Of a stretch of 64,000 bases of DNA, positions 51,909 through 60,066 are shown piece after piece. The stretch covers positions 1 to 64,000 of the forward strand of contig JAFWOP010000033.1 of the NCBI GenBank assembly GCA_017545365.1, given 5' to 3'. The DNA comes from Bacteroidales bacterium (lineage in GTDB: Bacteria; Bacteroidota; Bacteroidia; Bacteroidales; P3). Numbering within the stretch: the first letter of the stretch is position 1; the number at the start of each line of letters is the position of its first letter. The translations under genes and the position numbers were made by a program. The notes beneath the pieces were generated by a model. The model had not been told where the DNA came from, searched no databases, and saw nothing but the letters and a program-made list of their open reading frames with translations.

Positions 51909-54293
51909 TTATTTGTCGCGGAGCACTTCGATAACGCCGCGGTGCTGGGTCCAGATGTTGATGCCGTGGGCCTTGAAGTAATAGAAATAGGTGCCCGAAG
52001 GGGCGCGCTGGGCGGCAGGATTCCACCAGTCGGTGTCGGTGGCGATGTTGCGTTTGTGGTAGACGCAGTGACCGTAGCGGTCGTAGATGGTGAGCTCGTT
52101 GTACCGGAAGCAGTTGTGCTCAATCAGTCCGCCGATGACGAAGCGGTCGTTCACGCCGTCGCCGTTGGGGGTGACTACGTTGGGGTAGGTGAGGTTGGTG
52201 TCGCAGTGGTCGCCGTTCCAGAAGATGTAGAGGTTGTAGTGGATGATGCTGTCGCAGCCCGCCTCGTTGATGGTGCGGACGATATAGTCGGCCACGGTAT
52301 CGTTAAACACTGTGTCCATGGCGAACCAAGGCAGTTGGTCTTCGGTGATGGTGTCGTAGAGGGTAGTGTCGCTGCTGGGGATAACATGGAGGACGAAGGT
52401 GACGAGGCTGTCCTCGCCATGGCAGCCGGTGTAGAGAAAGCTGCCTTGTCCTTCTTGGGTGAAGAGGGTGTCGTTGTAACTGACGGGCAGGTCGCTCTCG
52501 CAAGCGTAGTAGAGGAGGGTGTCGTTAATGGTGTCGTAAATGTGGAGGTGGTAGTGGACGATGCTGTCGCAATGATTGGTTGCCCCATTGGGGTAGAGAA
52601 TGGTGATGTCGGTCTCGTTGAAGAACAGCGTGTCGAAACGGCTCCAAGGCAATTGGGCTACGACGACGGTATCGTAGATGTCGGTTTGTTGGACGAATGG
52701 GATGGTGAGTGTCAGGAATACCGTGCTGTCGCATCCCCACTGGTTGTTGAGCAGCAGGGAGGTGTTGAGCTGGTTGTAGCCCGAGTCGGTAGGCGACGAC
52801 TGGTCGATGTCGAGGGTCAGGCCGTTCCAAAGGATGGGCAGGATATTGTCGCAGACGGTGCTGTCGAGGTAGGTGGTGTCGGAGAGGAAGACGGTGAGGT
52901 TGAGCTGGATGGTGCTGTCGCACCCGTGACTGTCGGTGTATTGGTAGGTGGCAGAGGTGTCGGCTGTTGGTGGGGCGGAACGTACAAGCCCACCGCTGCC
53001 CATGGCGAATGTCTCGTTTTCAAATAGGAAGGGAAGCGCATTCTCGCAGAGTGTGGTGTCGGTGGTTTCAAAAGAGGAGTGGTGTATGGCGATGTGCATA
53101 TTGTCGATGCTGTCGCATCCATATTGGGATAAGAGATGGAAGACGGTGTCGACGGTGGAGAGAATGGGTGTGTCGAAGAGTGAATAGATATCGCAGCTTT
53201 CATTGGTGTCGGCGACGGTGTAGTTAGGATGCAGGTGGATGATGAAGGTGGTGTCGTGGGTGTCGCCGCAGTTGTTGGTGATGGTGAATGTGTAGAGGAG
53301 TGTGGTGTCGGTTGCGATGCTCTCGGGCATGTTGAGGAGGAAGGTGACGCTGTCTATCTGGGTGGCGTAAGGACCTTCCATGACGCACGAGGTGATATGG
53401 CATGAGTCTGAGGAAAGCAGCCTTGGGTCAAGGGATATCTCCCAGTCGAAAATCCAGCCGTTGTCGGCCGACCAGCCGTCCATGACGACGATTTGCCAAG
53501 TGCCGTTGAGGGGGCAGCCGATAAGGTTGGAGAAATTCTCGTCGGGATGGTAGAATTGGGTGCCGACAGACACGTCGCTCGAATCGATATGACTTCTCCA
53601 GAAACTGCTGTTGATGACGTTGCCAGGACGGTAGATAAGCCCATCGCCCGCAGCGTAGGTGAAGCCGGATTGAGTGTTGTTGCTCCAGCAATAGTTCCAG
53701 CCTGTTCCCGGTTGGTTATACAAGGTTGTTGAGTCGCAGGGGCTTTGGCTATCGGTGCTGTCGATGGGGTTGCCCAGGAAGGTGTAATGTGGGGCATGGG
53801 CGGTTGAGTTGTCCCAGCCCCGATGTTCTTGGCTTATGGAATCGAGACATGGCGAGGTGCCAGTTCCCCCATATCGGAGGATGTCGGCCTGCTGGTTGTT
53901 GGGGCAAGTGATGCTGATGTATATGTCGCCCAGCCACGAGTGTTCCATGTTGATGCGCACGTATCGGATGTCGTTGGCAGAGGTGATGACGGTGGTGTCG
54001 GGGAAGTCGGTGAAGGTGACGTGAGAGCGGTAGGAGCAACCCCACGGAGGACAGGCGATGCCGTCGGGTAGGAATGTTCGCTCAGCATGTCCGAGAGTTG
54101 CCCTGCCGTTGGCCATAACCACTTGACAGGTGTCGGTGTAACCGAATGAGACGCGTTTATGCGCACCAGCACATAAATGGGTGGGCAGGTGAAGCCGTAT
54201 TATCCGACTGAAGGACGAGACGGAGTCGGCATTCGTCTGCGCCATGCTGTTGCAGGCGTAGAGGAAAGTGAGGATGAGCAGGAGGCGTTTCAT
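51909..54293 (-). CDS. T9SS type B protein with P-domain-like module (794 aa)
   Basis: The frame is open to 54422, but that extension overlaps the previous gene and has no signal peptide. The ATG at 54293 gives MKRLLLILTFLYAC and cleavage after SMAQ, matching its neighbours. Residues about 85-310 resemble the proprotein-convertase P-domain (IRYVRINMEHSWLGDIYI, GCPLNGTWQIVVMDG, ADNGWIFDWEISL), a beta sandwich often placed beside bacterial proteases or adhesins. Repeats with CDS(I/T) and L(Y/F)xT follow. The final 270 residues, ending in the type B sorting domain, are near-identical to those of the next two genes. It is the last gene of the probable operon starting at 59973 (11-bp gap). Confidence 0.82.
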   Translation of the reverse strand: MKRLLLILTFLYACNSMAQTNADSVSSFSRIIRLHLPTHLCAGAHKRVSFGYTDTCQVVMANGRATLGHAERTFLPDGIACPPWGCSYRSHVTFTDFPDTTVITSANDIRYVRINMEHSWLGDIYISITCPNNQQADILRYGGTGTSPCLDSISQEHRGWDNSTAHAPHYTFLGNPIDSTDSQSPCDSTTLYNQPGTGWNYCWSNNTQSGFTYAAGDGLIYRPGNVINSSFWRSHIDSSDVSVGTQFYHPDENFSNLIGCPLNGTWQIVVMDGWSADNGWIFDWEISLDPRLLSSDSCHITSCVMEGPYATQIDSVTFLLNMPESIATDTTLLYTFTITNNCGDTHDTTFIIHLHPNYTVADTNESCDIYSLFDTPILSTVDTVFHLLSQYGCDSIDNMHIAIHHSSFETTDTTLCENALPFLFENETFAMGSGGLVRSAPPTADTSATYQYTDSHGCDSTIQLNLTVFLSDTTYLDSTVCDNILPILWNGLTLDIDQSSPTDSGYNQLNTSLLLNNQWGCDSTVFLTLTIPFVQQTDIYDTVVVAQLPWSRFDTLFFNETDITILYPNGATNHCDSIVHYHLHIYDTINDTLLYYACESDLPVSYNDTLFTQEGQGSFLYTGCHGEDSLVTFVLHVIPSSDTTLYDTITEDQLPWFAMDTVFNDTVADYIVRTINEAGCDSIIHYNLYIFWNGDHCDTNLTYPNVVTPNGDGVNDRFVIGGLIEHNCFRYNELTIYDRYGHCVYHKRNIATDTDWWNPAAQRAPSGTYFYYFKAHGINIWTQHRGVIEVLRDK

Positions 54294-54304
54294 GGTCGTG
54301 TGGG

Positions 54305-56698
54305 TTATTTGTCGCGGAGCACTTCGATAACGCCGCGGTGCTGGGTCCAGATGTTGATGCCGTGGGCCTTGAAGTAATAGAAATAGGTGCCCGAAGGGGC
54401 GCGCTGGGCGGCGGGATTCCACCAGTCGGTGTCGGTGGCGATGTTGCGCTTGTGGTAGACGCAGTGACCGTAGCGGTCGTAGATGGTGAGCTCGTTGTAC
54501 CGAAAGCAGTTGTGCTCAATCAGTCCGCCGATGACGAAGCGGTCGTTCACGCCGTCGCCGTTGGGGGTTACTACGTTGGGGTAAGAGAGGGAGGTGTCGC
54601 AGTGGTCGCCGTTCCAGAAGATGTAGAGGTTGTAGTGGATGATGCTGTCGCAGCCTGCCTCGTTGGTGGTGTGGACGATATAGTCGGCCACGGTGTCGTT
54701 GAACACTGTGTCCATGGCAAACCAGGGCAGCTGGTCTTCGGTAATGCTGTCGCAGATGGTGGTGTCGCTGCTAGGGATGACGTGGAGGATGAAGGTGACG
54801 AGGCTGTCCTCGCCATGACTGCCGGTAAATGGGAAGGTGCATTGCCCTTCTTGTGTAAAGAGGGTGTCGTTGTAGCGTATGGGCAGGTCGCTCTCGCAGG
54901 CGTAGTAGAGGATAGTGTCGTAGAGGGTGTCGTAGATGTGGAGGTGGTAGATTATCAGGCTATCGCACTCGGACAGGGAGTCGGGTCGGAGTATGGAGGT
55001 GTCGGTTTCGCCATAGAAAAGAATGTCGAATTGGCTCCACGGCAGTTGACTTTGGAGGATGGTTTCGTGGATTTCGGCGGTATGGCGTGGGTGGATGGTT
55101 ATGTCGATATAGTCCATGGCTGTCGGGACGGTGCTCAGGGTGTCGTAGCCATAGAGCCAATACCGCCCGCTCATGGCGGTGTCGGCGTTGGGAATGGAGT
55201 AGGGCATGTCGTGCATGATGCCGTCGGGGCTTTGCAGGCGGGTGTAGGCGACATTGTGTGAGGTGTAAGAGAAGTGGATACTGTCGCCTTGGCAGAAGGT
55301 GTCGTTCATGTCGAATCGGACGGAGGCGGGCGTGGCGTAGTCGGTCAGGATGGTGTAGGCGGCACCCGCGGAGTCGTACTCTATCACACCGAGGATGAAG
55401 CGGCTGCTGTCGCATTGTATGTGCATCCTGCCCCCTGCGGGGAGGTACTGCCCCACCTCTTTGCTGCACCATGATAAAGAGGGATGCCCTACCAAAGGCT
55501 GAAAGTCGGCAGGGGTGAGTATGGTGGGATCCCAGTTGAAGAGGATGTTGCCTGTATGTTGGGTCTCAACTACCATGTTTAGCTTGATGTTCAGGCTGCC
55601 GGTACGCAGGTAGGCTATTTGGTGCGAGCCTGATTTCTCAATGTCGGGCAGGGGGGCACAGCCTATTCCCGCGGTGGGCTTGTTGGATTCCTGTATCAGA
55701 CCCACGGGACGGTCGAATTCGAAGAACAGGGCCGTGTCGGCTGACATTAATGAGCTGGAAGTGGTGATAAGTGTCGTCCACCATTCTGACCAGACGGAAC
55801 CCCCTGCAATACTGCCATGTGATGTGCCACCGATGGAATAATGGTAGGTACCTGTGTCGATATAGTCGAGGGCTCCATAGTTATAGCCTATGCCGGTGGG
55901 GAACTCTAAAAACAGCACATACTGCGTTCCCCAAAAGGAGGTGGGGAGGAGCTGGTCGCCCACGTTCATGTTGGTGTATCCACTTGTATACGTCGGCTGG
56001 GCATGGGTGGTGTTTACCGCAATGGGTTTGGAAGACAGGATTCGGGTTTTCATGATGTCGGTAGAGGCGCTATTTGCACGTACCGAATAGCTCTGCCCAC
56101 GGTTGAGCGTTACCACCACGGTGTCGGCTCCCGTGATGCCCCCTTCGAACACGACGGTTCCGCTACCATAATGCGAGGGTGGTATTATGCGAACTTGTGT
56201 GCTGTCCTCGGTGGCAATGAGTTCAACACTTTCGCCCTCATTAGGTATACCAAATTGTACATGCCATTTGGGTATGAGCACCTGAAAGTCGGTGCCGAGG
56301 GCGTTGCGCCCTTTGAGGGTGTAGGTCTCGCGGTTGGGGGAGGTGCATTGGTAATAGCAGGTGATGGGGGCGGTGGAGTGGATATAGAAACCGCGGTTGA
56401 GGATGGTGTTGACGGGTTTGGTCTCGATGCTGTCGACAAATTGCGACAGGCCGAGGGTGTCGTAATCGTATGAGTGCAGCACAACAGTAGTGGTGGGGAA
56501 AAAGCTGTTGGCGGGCTGCTCGATGGTGACGGTGGCGGGCTGGTCGTAGGCGTGGAAGACGAGGCGTATGGGAGTCTCGCCATAGTCCGTCCCACCATAA
56601 TTGGGGAAATCGGGCGGGGCAAACCAAAAGGCGGTGTCGGTCTGTGCCATGCCGCAACAGGCATATAGGAGTGAAAGTATGAGCAGGAGCCTCTTCAT
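54305..56698 (-). CDS. T9SS type B protein with IgGFc-binding-like domain (797 aa)
   Basis: The signal peptide ends GMAQ (about residue 19). Residues about 20-370 match the pattern of the IgGFc-binding N-terminal domain: FWFAPPDF, RGFYIHSTAPITCYYQ, KGRNALGTDFQVL, LNRGQSYSVRA, SSKPIAVN and GSHQIAYL. The name comes from a human mucin-like protein; immunoglobulin binding in bacteria is not implied. A Cys/Asp-rich linker region (about 480-640) and the shared C-terminal cassette with type B sorting domain follow. It is 7 bp downstream of a paralogue and 11 bp upstream of the P-domain gene, so the three are co-transcribed. Confidence 0.82.
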   Translation of the reverse strand: MKRLLLILSLLYACCGMAQTDTAFWFAPPDFPNYGGTDYGETPIRLVFHAYDQPATVTIEQPANSFFPTTTVVLHSYDYDTLGLSQFVDSIETKPVNTILNRGFYIHSTAPITCYYQCTSPNRETYTLKGRNALGTDFQVLIPKWHVQFGIPNEGESVELIATEDSTQVRIIPPSHYGSGTVVFEGGITGADTVVVTLNRGQSYSVRANSASTDIMKTRILSSKPIAVNTTHAQPTYTSGYTNMNVGDQLLPTSFWGTQYVLFLEFPTGIGYNYGALDYIDTGTYHYSIGGTSHGSIAGGSVWSEWWTTLITTSSSLMSADTALFFEFDRPVGLIQESNKPTAGIGCAPLPDIEKSGSHQIAYLRTGSLNIKLNMVVETQHTGNILFNWDPTILTPADFQPLVGHPSLSWCSKEVGQYLPAGGRMHIQCDSSRFILGVIEYDSAGAAYTILTDYATPASVRFDMNDTFCQGDSIHFSYTSHNVAYTRLQSPDGIMHDMPYSIPNADTAMSGRYWLYGYDTLSTVPTAMDYIDITIHPRHTAEIHETILQSQLPWSQFDILFYGETDTSILRPDSLSECDSLIIYHLHIYDTLYDTILYYACESDLPIRYNDTLFTQEGQCTFPFTGSHGEDSLVTFILHVIPSSDTTICDSITEDQLPWFAMDTVFNDTVADYIVHTTNEAGCDSIIHYNLYIFWNGDHCDTSLSYPNVVTPNGDGVNDRFVIGGLIEHNCFRYNELTIYDRYGHCVYHKRNIATDTDWWNPAAQRAPSGTYFYYFKAHGINIWTQHRGVIEVLRDK

Positions 56699-56705
56699 GT
56701 TTCAG

Positions 56706-59027
56706 CTATTTGTCGTGGAGCACTTCGATGACGCCGCGGTGCTGGGTCCAGATGTTGATGCCGTGGGCTTTGAAGTAATAGAAATAGGTGCCCGAAGGGG
56801 CGCGCTGGGCGGCTGGATTCCACCAGTCGGTGTCGGTGGCGATGTTACGCTTGTGGTAGACGCAGTGACCGTAGCGGTCGTAGATGATGAGCTCGTTGTA
56901 CCGAAAGCAGTTGTGCTCTATCAGTCCGCCGATGACGAAGCGGTCGTTCACGCCGTCGCCGTTGGGGGTTACTACGTTGGGGTAAGAGAGGGAGGTGTCG
57001 CAGTGGTCGCCGTTCCAGAAGATGTAGAGGTTGTAGTGGATGATGCTGTCGCAGCCAGCCTCGTTGATGGTGCGGACGATATAGTCTGCCACGGTATCGT
57101 TAAACACCGTGTCCATTGCGAACCAAGGCAGCTGGTCTTCGGTAATGCTGTCGCAGATGGTGGTGTCGCTGCTGGGGATGACGTGGAGGATGAAGGTGAC
57201 GAGGCTGTCCTCGCCATGGCTGCCGGTATAGAGGAAGGCGGCCTGACCCTCCTGTGTGAATAGGGTGTCGTTGTATTGGATGGGCATGTCGCTCTCGCAG
57301 GAGTAGTAGAGCACTGTGTCGTAGATGGTGTCGTAGATGTGGAGGTGGTAGTTTATCAGGCTGTCGCACACCGACAGGGGGTCTGGTCGCAGTATGGTGG
57401 TATCAGTTTCGGTATAGAAGAATAAACCGAAGCGGTTCCAGGGCAATTGGCTTTCAAGAATAGTGTCACTGTACTCAGTCATCGAACGGGGATGAATATG
57501 TATATAAATGCTGTCTGTATAAACGATGTTTTTAGTCGTGTCAAATGCCTCGATGATATAGACACCCTCGGCAGTGCTGTCGGCATGAAGGATAAGGAAT
57601 GGCGGGCGGGTGATGGTATGCCCATCAGGGCAATGCAACGCCACACTGTCTACCTGATTGATGCGATATATGAAAGTGATGCTGTCGTATTCGCAATAGG
57701 TCGTGTCCATATCAAAGAGGACGTACCCGGCAGGGGCATAGTCGGTGAGGTAGGTGTAGGCCGTTCCGCGAAGGCTGTCAGTCTCAATGACGGCCAGAAG
57801 AAACTTGTCTACACTGCACGACACAGTCATCACAGAATCCCATGGTACATAGGAGCTGACATCCTTGTTGCACCACGAGAGCTCAGGCTTTTGCGGCACG
57901 GGGCGGAAACAATCGGCTGTGAGAATGGAAGGATTGCCATTGAAGAGTACGTCGCCCACGGCACGTGTAGGAATGACCATGTGAATGGTTAAACTGGTGC
58001 TGTCGGCATGGAGGTATGAAATCTGGTGCGACCCTGAACCGACCAGATGGGGAACCACGGTGGCGGCCATCAAATCGTTGGGAGCCTGCTGGTGCGTCAT
58101 TCCCAAAGGGCGTTCACTCCGAAAATAACGTGCCGAATCGTGGAAGTTGGCCCATCCTACATTCCAGTCCATACCACCTGAATTGGCACCTCCTCCAGGC
58201 CAGATACGATAAGCCCCGGTGTCGATGTAGTCGGTTGCACGGAACAAATCGGATGAGGTAAAGCCATTGATTCTCACATATTCCGTGCCCCAATGCGTGA
58301 GGGGCAACAGCTGCTCGCCCGCGGGGTTGGAATGGCTGGCACTGGTTCGCGACCGCATGGCCTTGTCCGAGAAACTGGTGGCTATCGGCTGCGAGGCATG
58401 TATCTTGGCTTTCATAAAACCCAGGGTCGCTGGAGGACTTTGGAGGGCATAGGATTGTCCACGATTGAGCGTCACTGCCACTGTGTCGCCCAATCCGACG
58501 GTGTCCAACATGGCGATATTGCCACTATTCACCCAGCGGGGGGCAACAATGAGAACATGGGTGCTGTCCTCGGTGGCTATCATTGTGATGCTCTGTCCTT
58601 CAGCAGAAGGGCGGTACGGCAACGGCGTCAGCACCTGAAAGTCGGTGCCGAGGGCGTTGCGCCCCTTCAGCGTGAAGGTCTCGCGCTGTGCTGTTGTGAT
58701 TTGGTAGTAGCAGGTGATTGGGGTGGTGGAAGAGATGCGGTAGCCGCGATTGAGGACGGTATTATAGGGGTCAGTGACACTGTTGGCATACTCGGTGCTG
58801 CTGACAGTATATGTGGTGTGGTTGTGCGCTATCATCGTGAAAGATGCCACAGGCACATAAGGGTTGCCCGGTTGTGAAATGGTGATGTCGGCGGGTTGGT
58901 CGTAGGTGTGGAACACAAAACGCCCTGGGTCGGTTGTCGGTGGCAGGGCAAACCAAAACACCGTGTCGGTCTGAGCGTGGCACACCGACGATAGAATCAA
59001 TGCTATAACCAATACAACTCGCCTCAT
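56706..59027 (-). CDS. T9SS type B protein with IgGFc-binding-like domain, paralogue (773 aa)
   Basis: The signal peptide ends CHAQ (about residue 19). Same plan as the previous gene: FWFALPP, RGYRISSTTPITCYYQ, KGRNALGTDFQVL (identical), LNRGQSYALQS, SQPIATS and GSHQISYL. The IgGFc-like parts have diverged except at short islands, whereas the last 270 residues and their DNA are almost identical to the neighbouring cassettes. This points to gene duplication followed by exchange limited to the C-terminal end. It begins 25 bp after the DUF3667 gene and is expected on the cell surface. Ligand unknown. Confidence 0.82.
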   Translation of the reverse strand: MRRVVLVIALILSSVCHAQTDTVFWFALPPTTDPGRFVFHTYDQPADITISQPGNPYVPVASFTMIAHNHTTYTVSSTEYANSVTDPYNTVLNRGYRISSTTPITCYYQITTAQRETFTLKGRNALGTDFQVLTPLPYRPSAEGQSITMIATEDSTHVLIVAPRWVNSGNIAMLDTVGLGDTVAVTLNRGQSYALQSPPATLGFMKAKIHASQPIATSFSDKAMRSRTSASHSNPAGEQLLPLTHWGTEYVRINGFTSSDLFRATDYIDTGAYRIWPGGGANSGGMDWNVGWANFHDSARYFRSERPLGMTHQQAPNDLMAATVVPHLVGSGSHQISYLHADSTSLTIHMVIPTRAVGDVLFNGNPSILTADCFRPVPQKPELSWCNKDVSSYVPWDSVMTVSCSVDKFLLAVIETDSLRGTAYTYLTDYAPAGYVLFDMDTTYCEYDSITFIYRINQVDSVALHCPDGHTITRPPFLILHADSTAEGVYIIEAFDTTKNIVYTDSIYIHIHPRSMTEYSDTILESQLPWNRFGLFFYTETDTTILRPDPLSVCDSLINYHLHIYDTIYDTVLYYSCESDMPIQYNDTLFTQEGQAAFLYTGSHGEDSLVTFILHVIPSSDTTICDSITEDQLPWFAMDTVFNDTVADYIVRTINEAGCDSIIHYNLYIFWNGDHCDTSLSYPNVVTPNGDGVNDRFVIGGLIEHNCFRYNELIIYDRYGHCVYHKRNIATDTDWWNPAAQRAPSGTYFYYFKAHGINIWTQHRGVIEVLHDK

Positions 59028-59052
59028 TCTATTGCTTTAAAAGCTCTCCGCG

Positions 59053-59973
59053 TCAGTTTCTATTGTCCTTGGCAGTCCCCCGATTCTTAGCAGTCCACCG
59101 GCTGATAAAATAGCCTGCCGCCAAAAGAACAGCTATGATTATTATGGGTCGTAATAGACTTGGAAGCGTTTCTATTTTTTCGTCCCTCCATATAGTTACC
59201 ATGATTGCCATGATAAGTATAATCAGAAAAAAAGCCACAGCAATGGCCAGCAACATGCGCCATAAAGTCCCCCAAAAACGGTAGCCAAATAGTTGGCGAT
59301 AGGTGACATAATAGTATGCAGCAACCAGTATGATGAACAACCCTATCACATTTGTGAATATGTTTGAAATAAAAGTACAGATGATGCTGATTGTCGCCAT
59401 ATAGATTTGGATGAAAACACCTTCGGCCAGCGTGTGTCGTGTGTGTCGTGGTGCAAAACGGAAGAAGAACCATGTCTGTATGCAAAATGTCAGCGTGAAG
59501 GTTAGCAGACCCCATGCAGGGTTATCAATAAACCAGTTCATTATGTCGACAACAATGGCATATTTCTCAGGTACGTCGGAATAGGTAAAGTGTTCGGTGC
59601 GACTGATGCCGAACATTTGCGCGATGATGAGGTAGACTACTGTCACCACGAAGAGCATGTTCACAGGCGGGTAACTTACTCGGCGGTGGCCGTCGAGATA
59701 GTCGCCGATAAGGTATCCGGGACGCAGCATCAGCTGCATCAACGTGCTGGGCAACGAGTGAGAATCGATGCCCCATGCCTTTAAAAAGTTCTGTCCTACC
59801 AACCGCCATGTGATACGTTTGTCACCCGCCTTCTGTCCGCACACCGGGCAGTAGTTGCCCGAATATGTATGTCCGCAGTTGGCGCAACAATGCTCTTCCA
59901 GTCCTTGGTCGGAGAACTGGATGGGTTTGCGCTGCCAAGCACGGAATCGGTTGATGTGACGCTTGATATTCAT
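59053..59973 (-). CDS. DUF3667-type membrane protein with zinc ribbon
   Basis: 306 aa. A cytoplasmic N-terminus carries a zinc ribbon, CCANCGHTYSGNYCPVCGQ (about 29-47), followed by the DUF3667 signature ITWRLVGQNFLKAWGID and LMLRPGYLIGDYLDGHRRVSYPPVN. Four or five hydrophobic segments lie at about 102-122, 150-168, 190-235 and 240-265, and a basic tail ends the protein. The function of the family is unknown. It is the first gene of the probable operon running through the three type B T9SS genes to 51909 (gaps of 25, 7 and 11 bp), which suggests a link to these exported proteins. No -7 box was found upstream, only a long inverted repeat. Confidence 0.85.
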   Translation of the reverse strand: MNIKRHINRFRAWQRKPIQFSDQGLEEHCCANCGHTYSGNYCPVCGQKAGDKRITWRLVGQNFLKAWGIDSHSLPSTLMQLMLRPGYLIGDYLDGHRRVSYPPVNMLFVVTVVYLIIAQMFGISRTEHFTYSDVPEKYAIVVDIMNWFIDNPAWGLLTFTLTFCIQTWFFFRFAPRHTRHTLAEGVFIQIYMATISIICTFISNIFTNVIGLFIILVAAYYYVTYRQLFGYRFWGTLWRMLLAIAVAFFLIILIMAIMVTIWRDEKIETLPSLLRPIIIIAVLLAAGYFISRWTAKNRGTAKDNRN

Positions 59974-59981
59974 AGTATAGA

Positions 59982-60062
59982 GAATTAAGATTAGAGAATT
60001 GAGAATTGAGAAATAGTTGCCGTACTCGGATAATTCTCAATTCTCAATTCTCAATCTTCAAT
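59982..60062. repeat. Long inverted repeat built from the heptamer AATTCTC/GAGAATT
   Basis: Arms at 59994-60012 and 60034-60052 are 19-bp perfect complements made of GAGAATT and AATTCTC units. With a few mismatches the pairing extends to about 30 bp (59982-60062), leaving a 21-nt loop. It lies between the M16 peptidase stop and the DUF3667 gene, both on the - strand, and may end or attenuate read-through. Confidence 0.85.
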
Positions 60063-60066
60063 TAGT

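Noticed and set aside
54294..54422. Upstream extension of the P-domain gene to 54422
   Set aside because: The extension overlaps the end of the neighbouring cargo gene and precedes a clear signal peptide at the ATG at 54293; it is the conserved cassette read in another frame.
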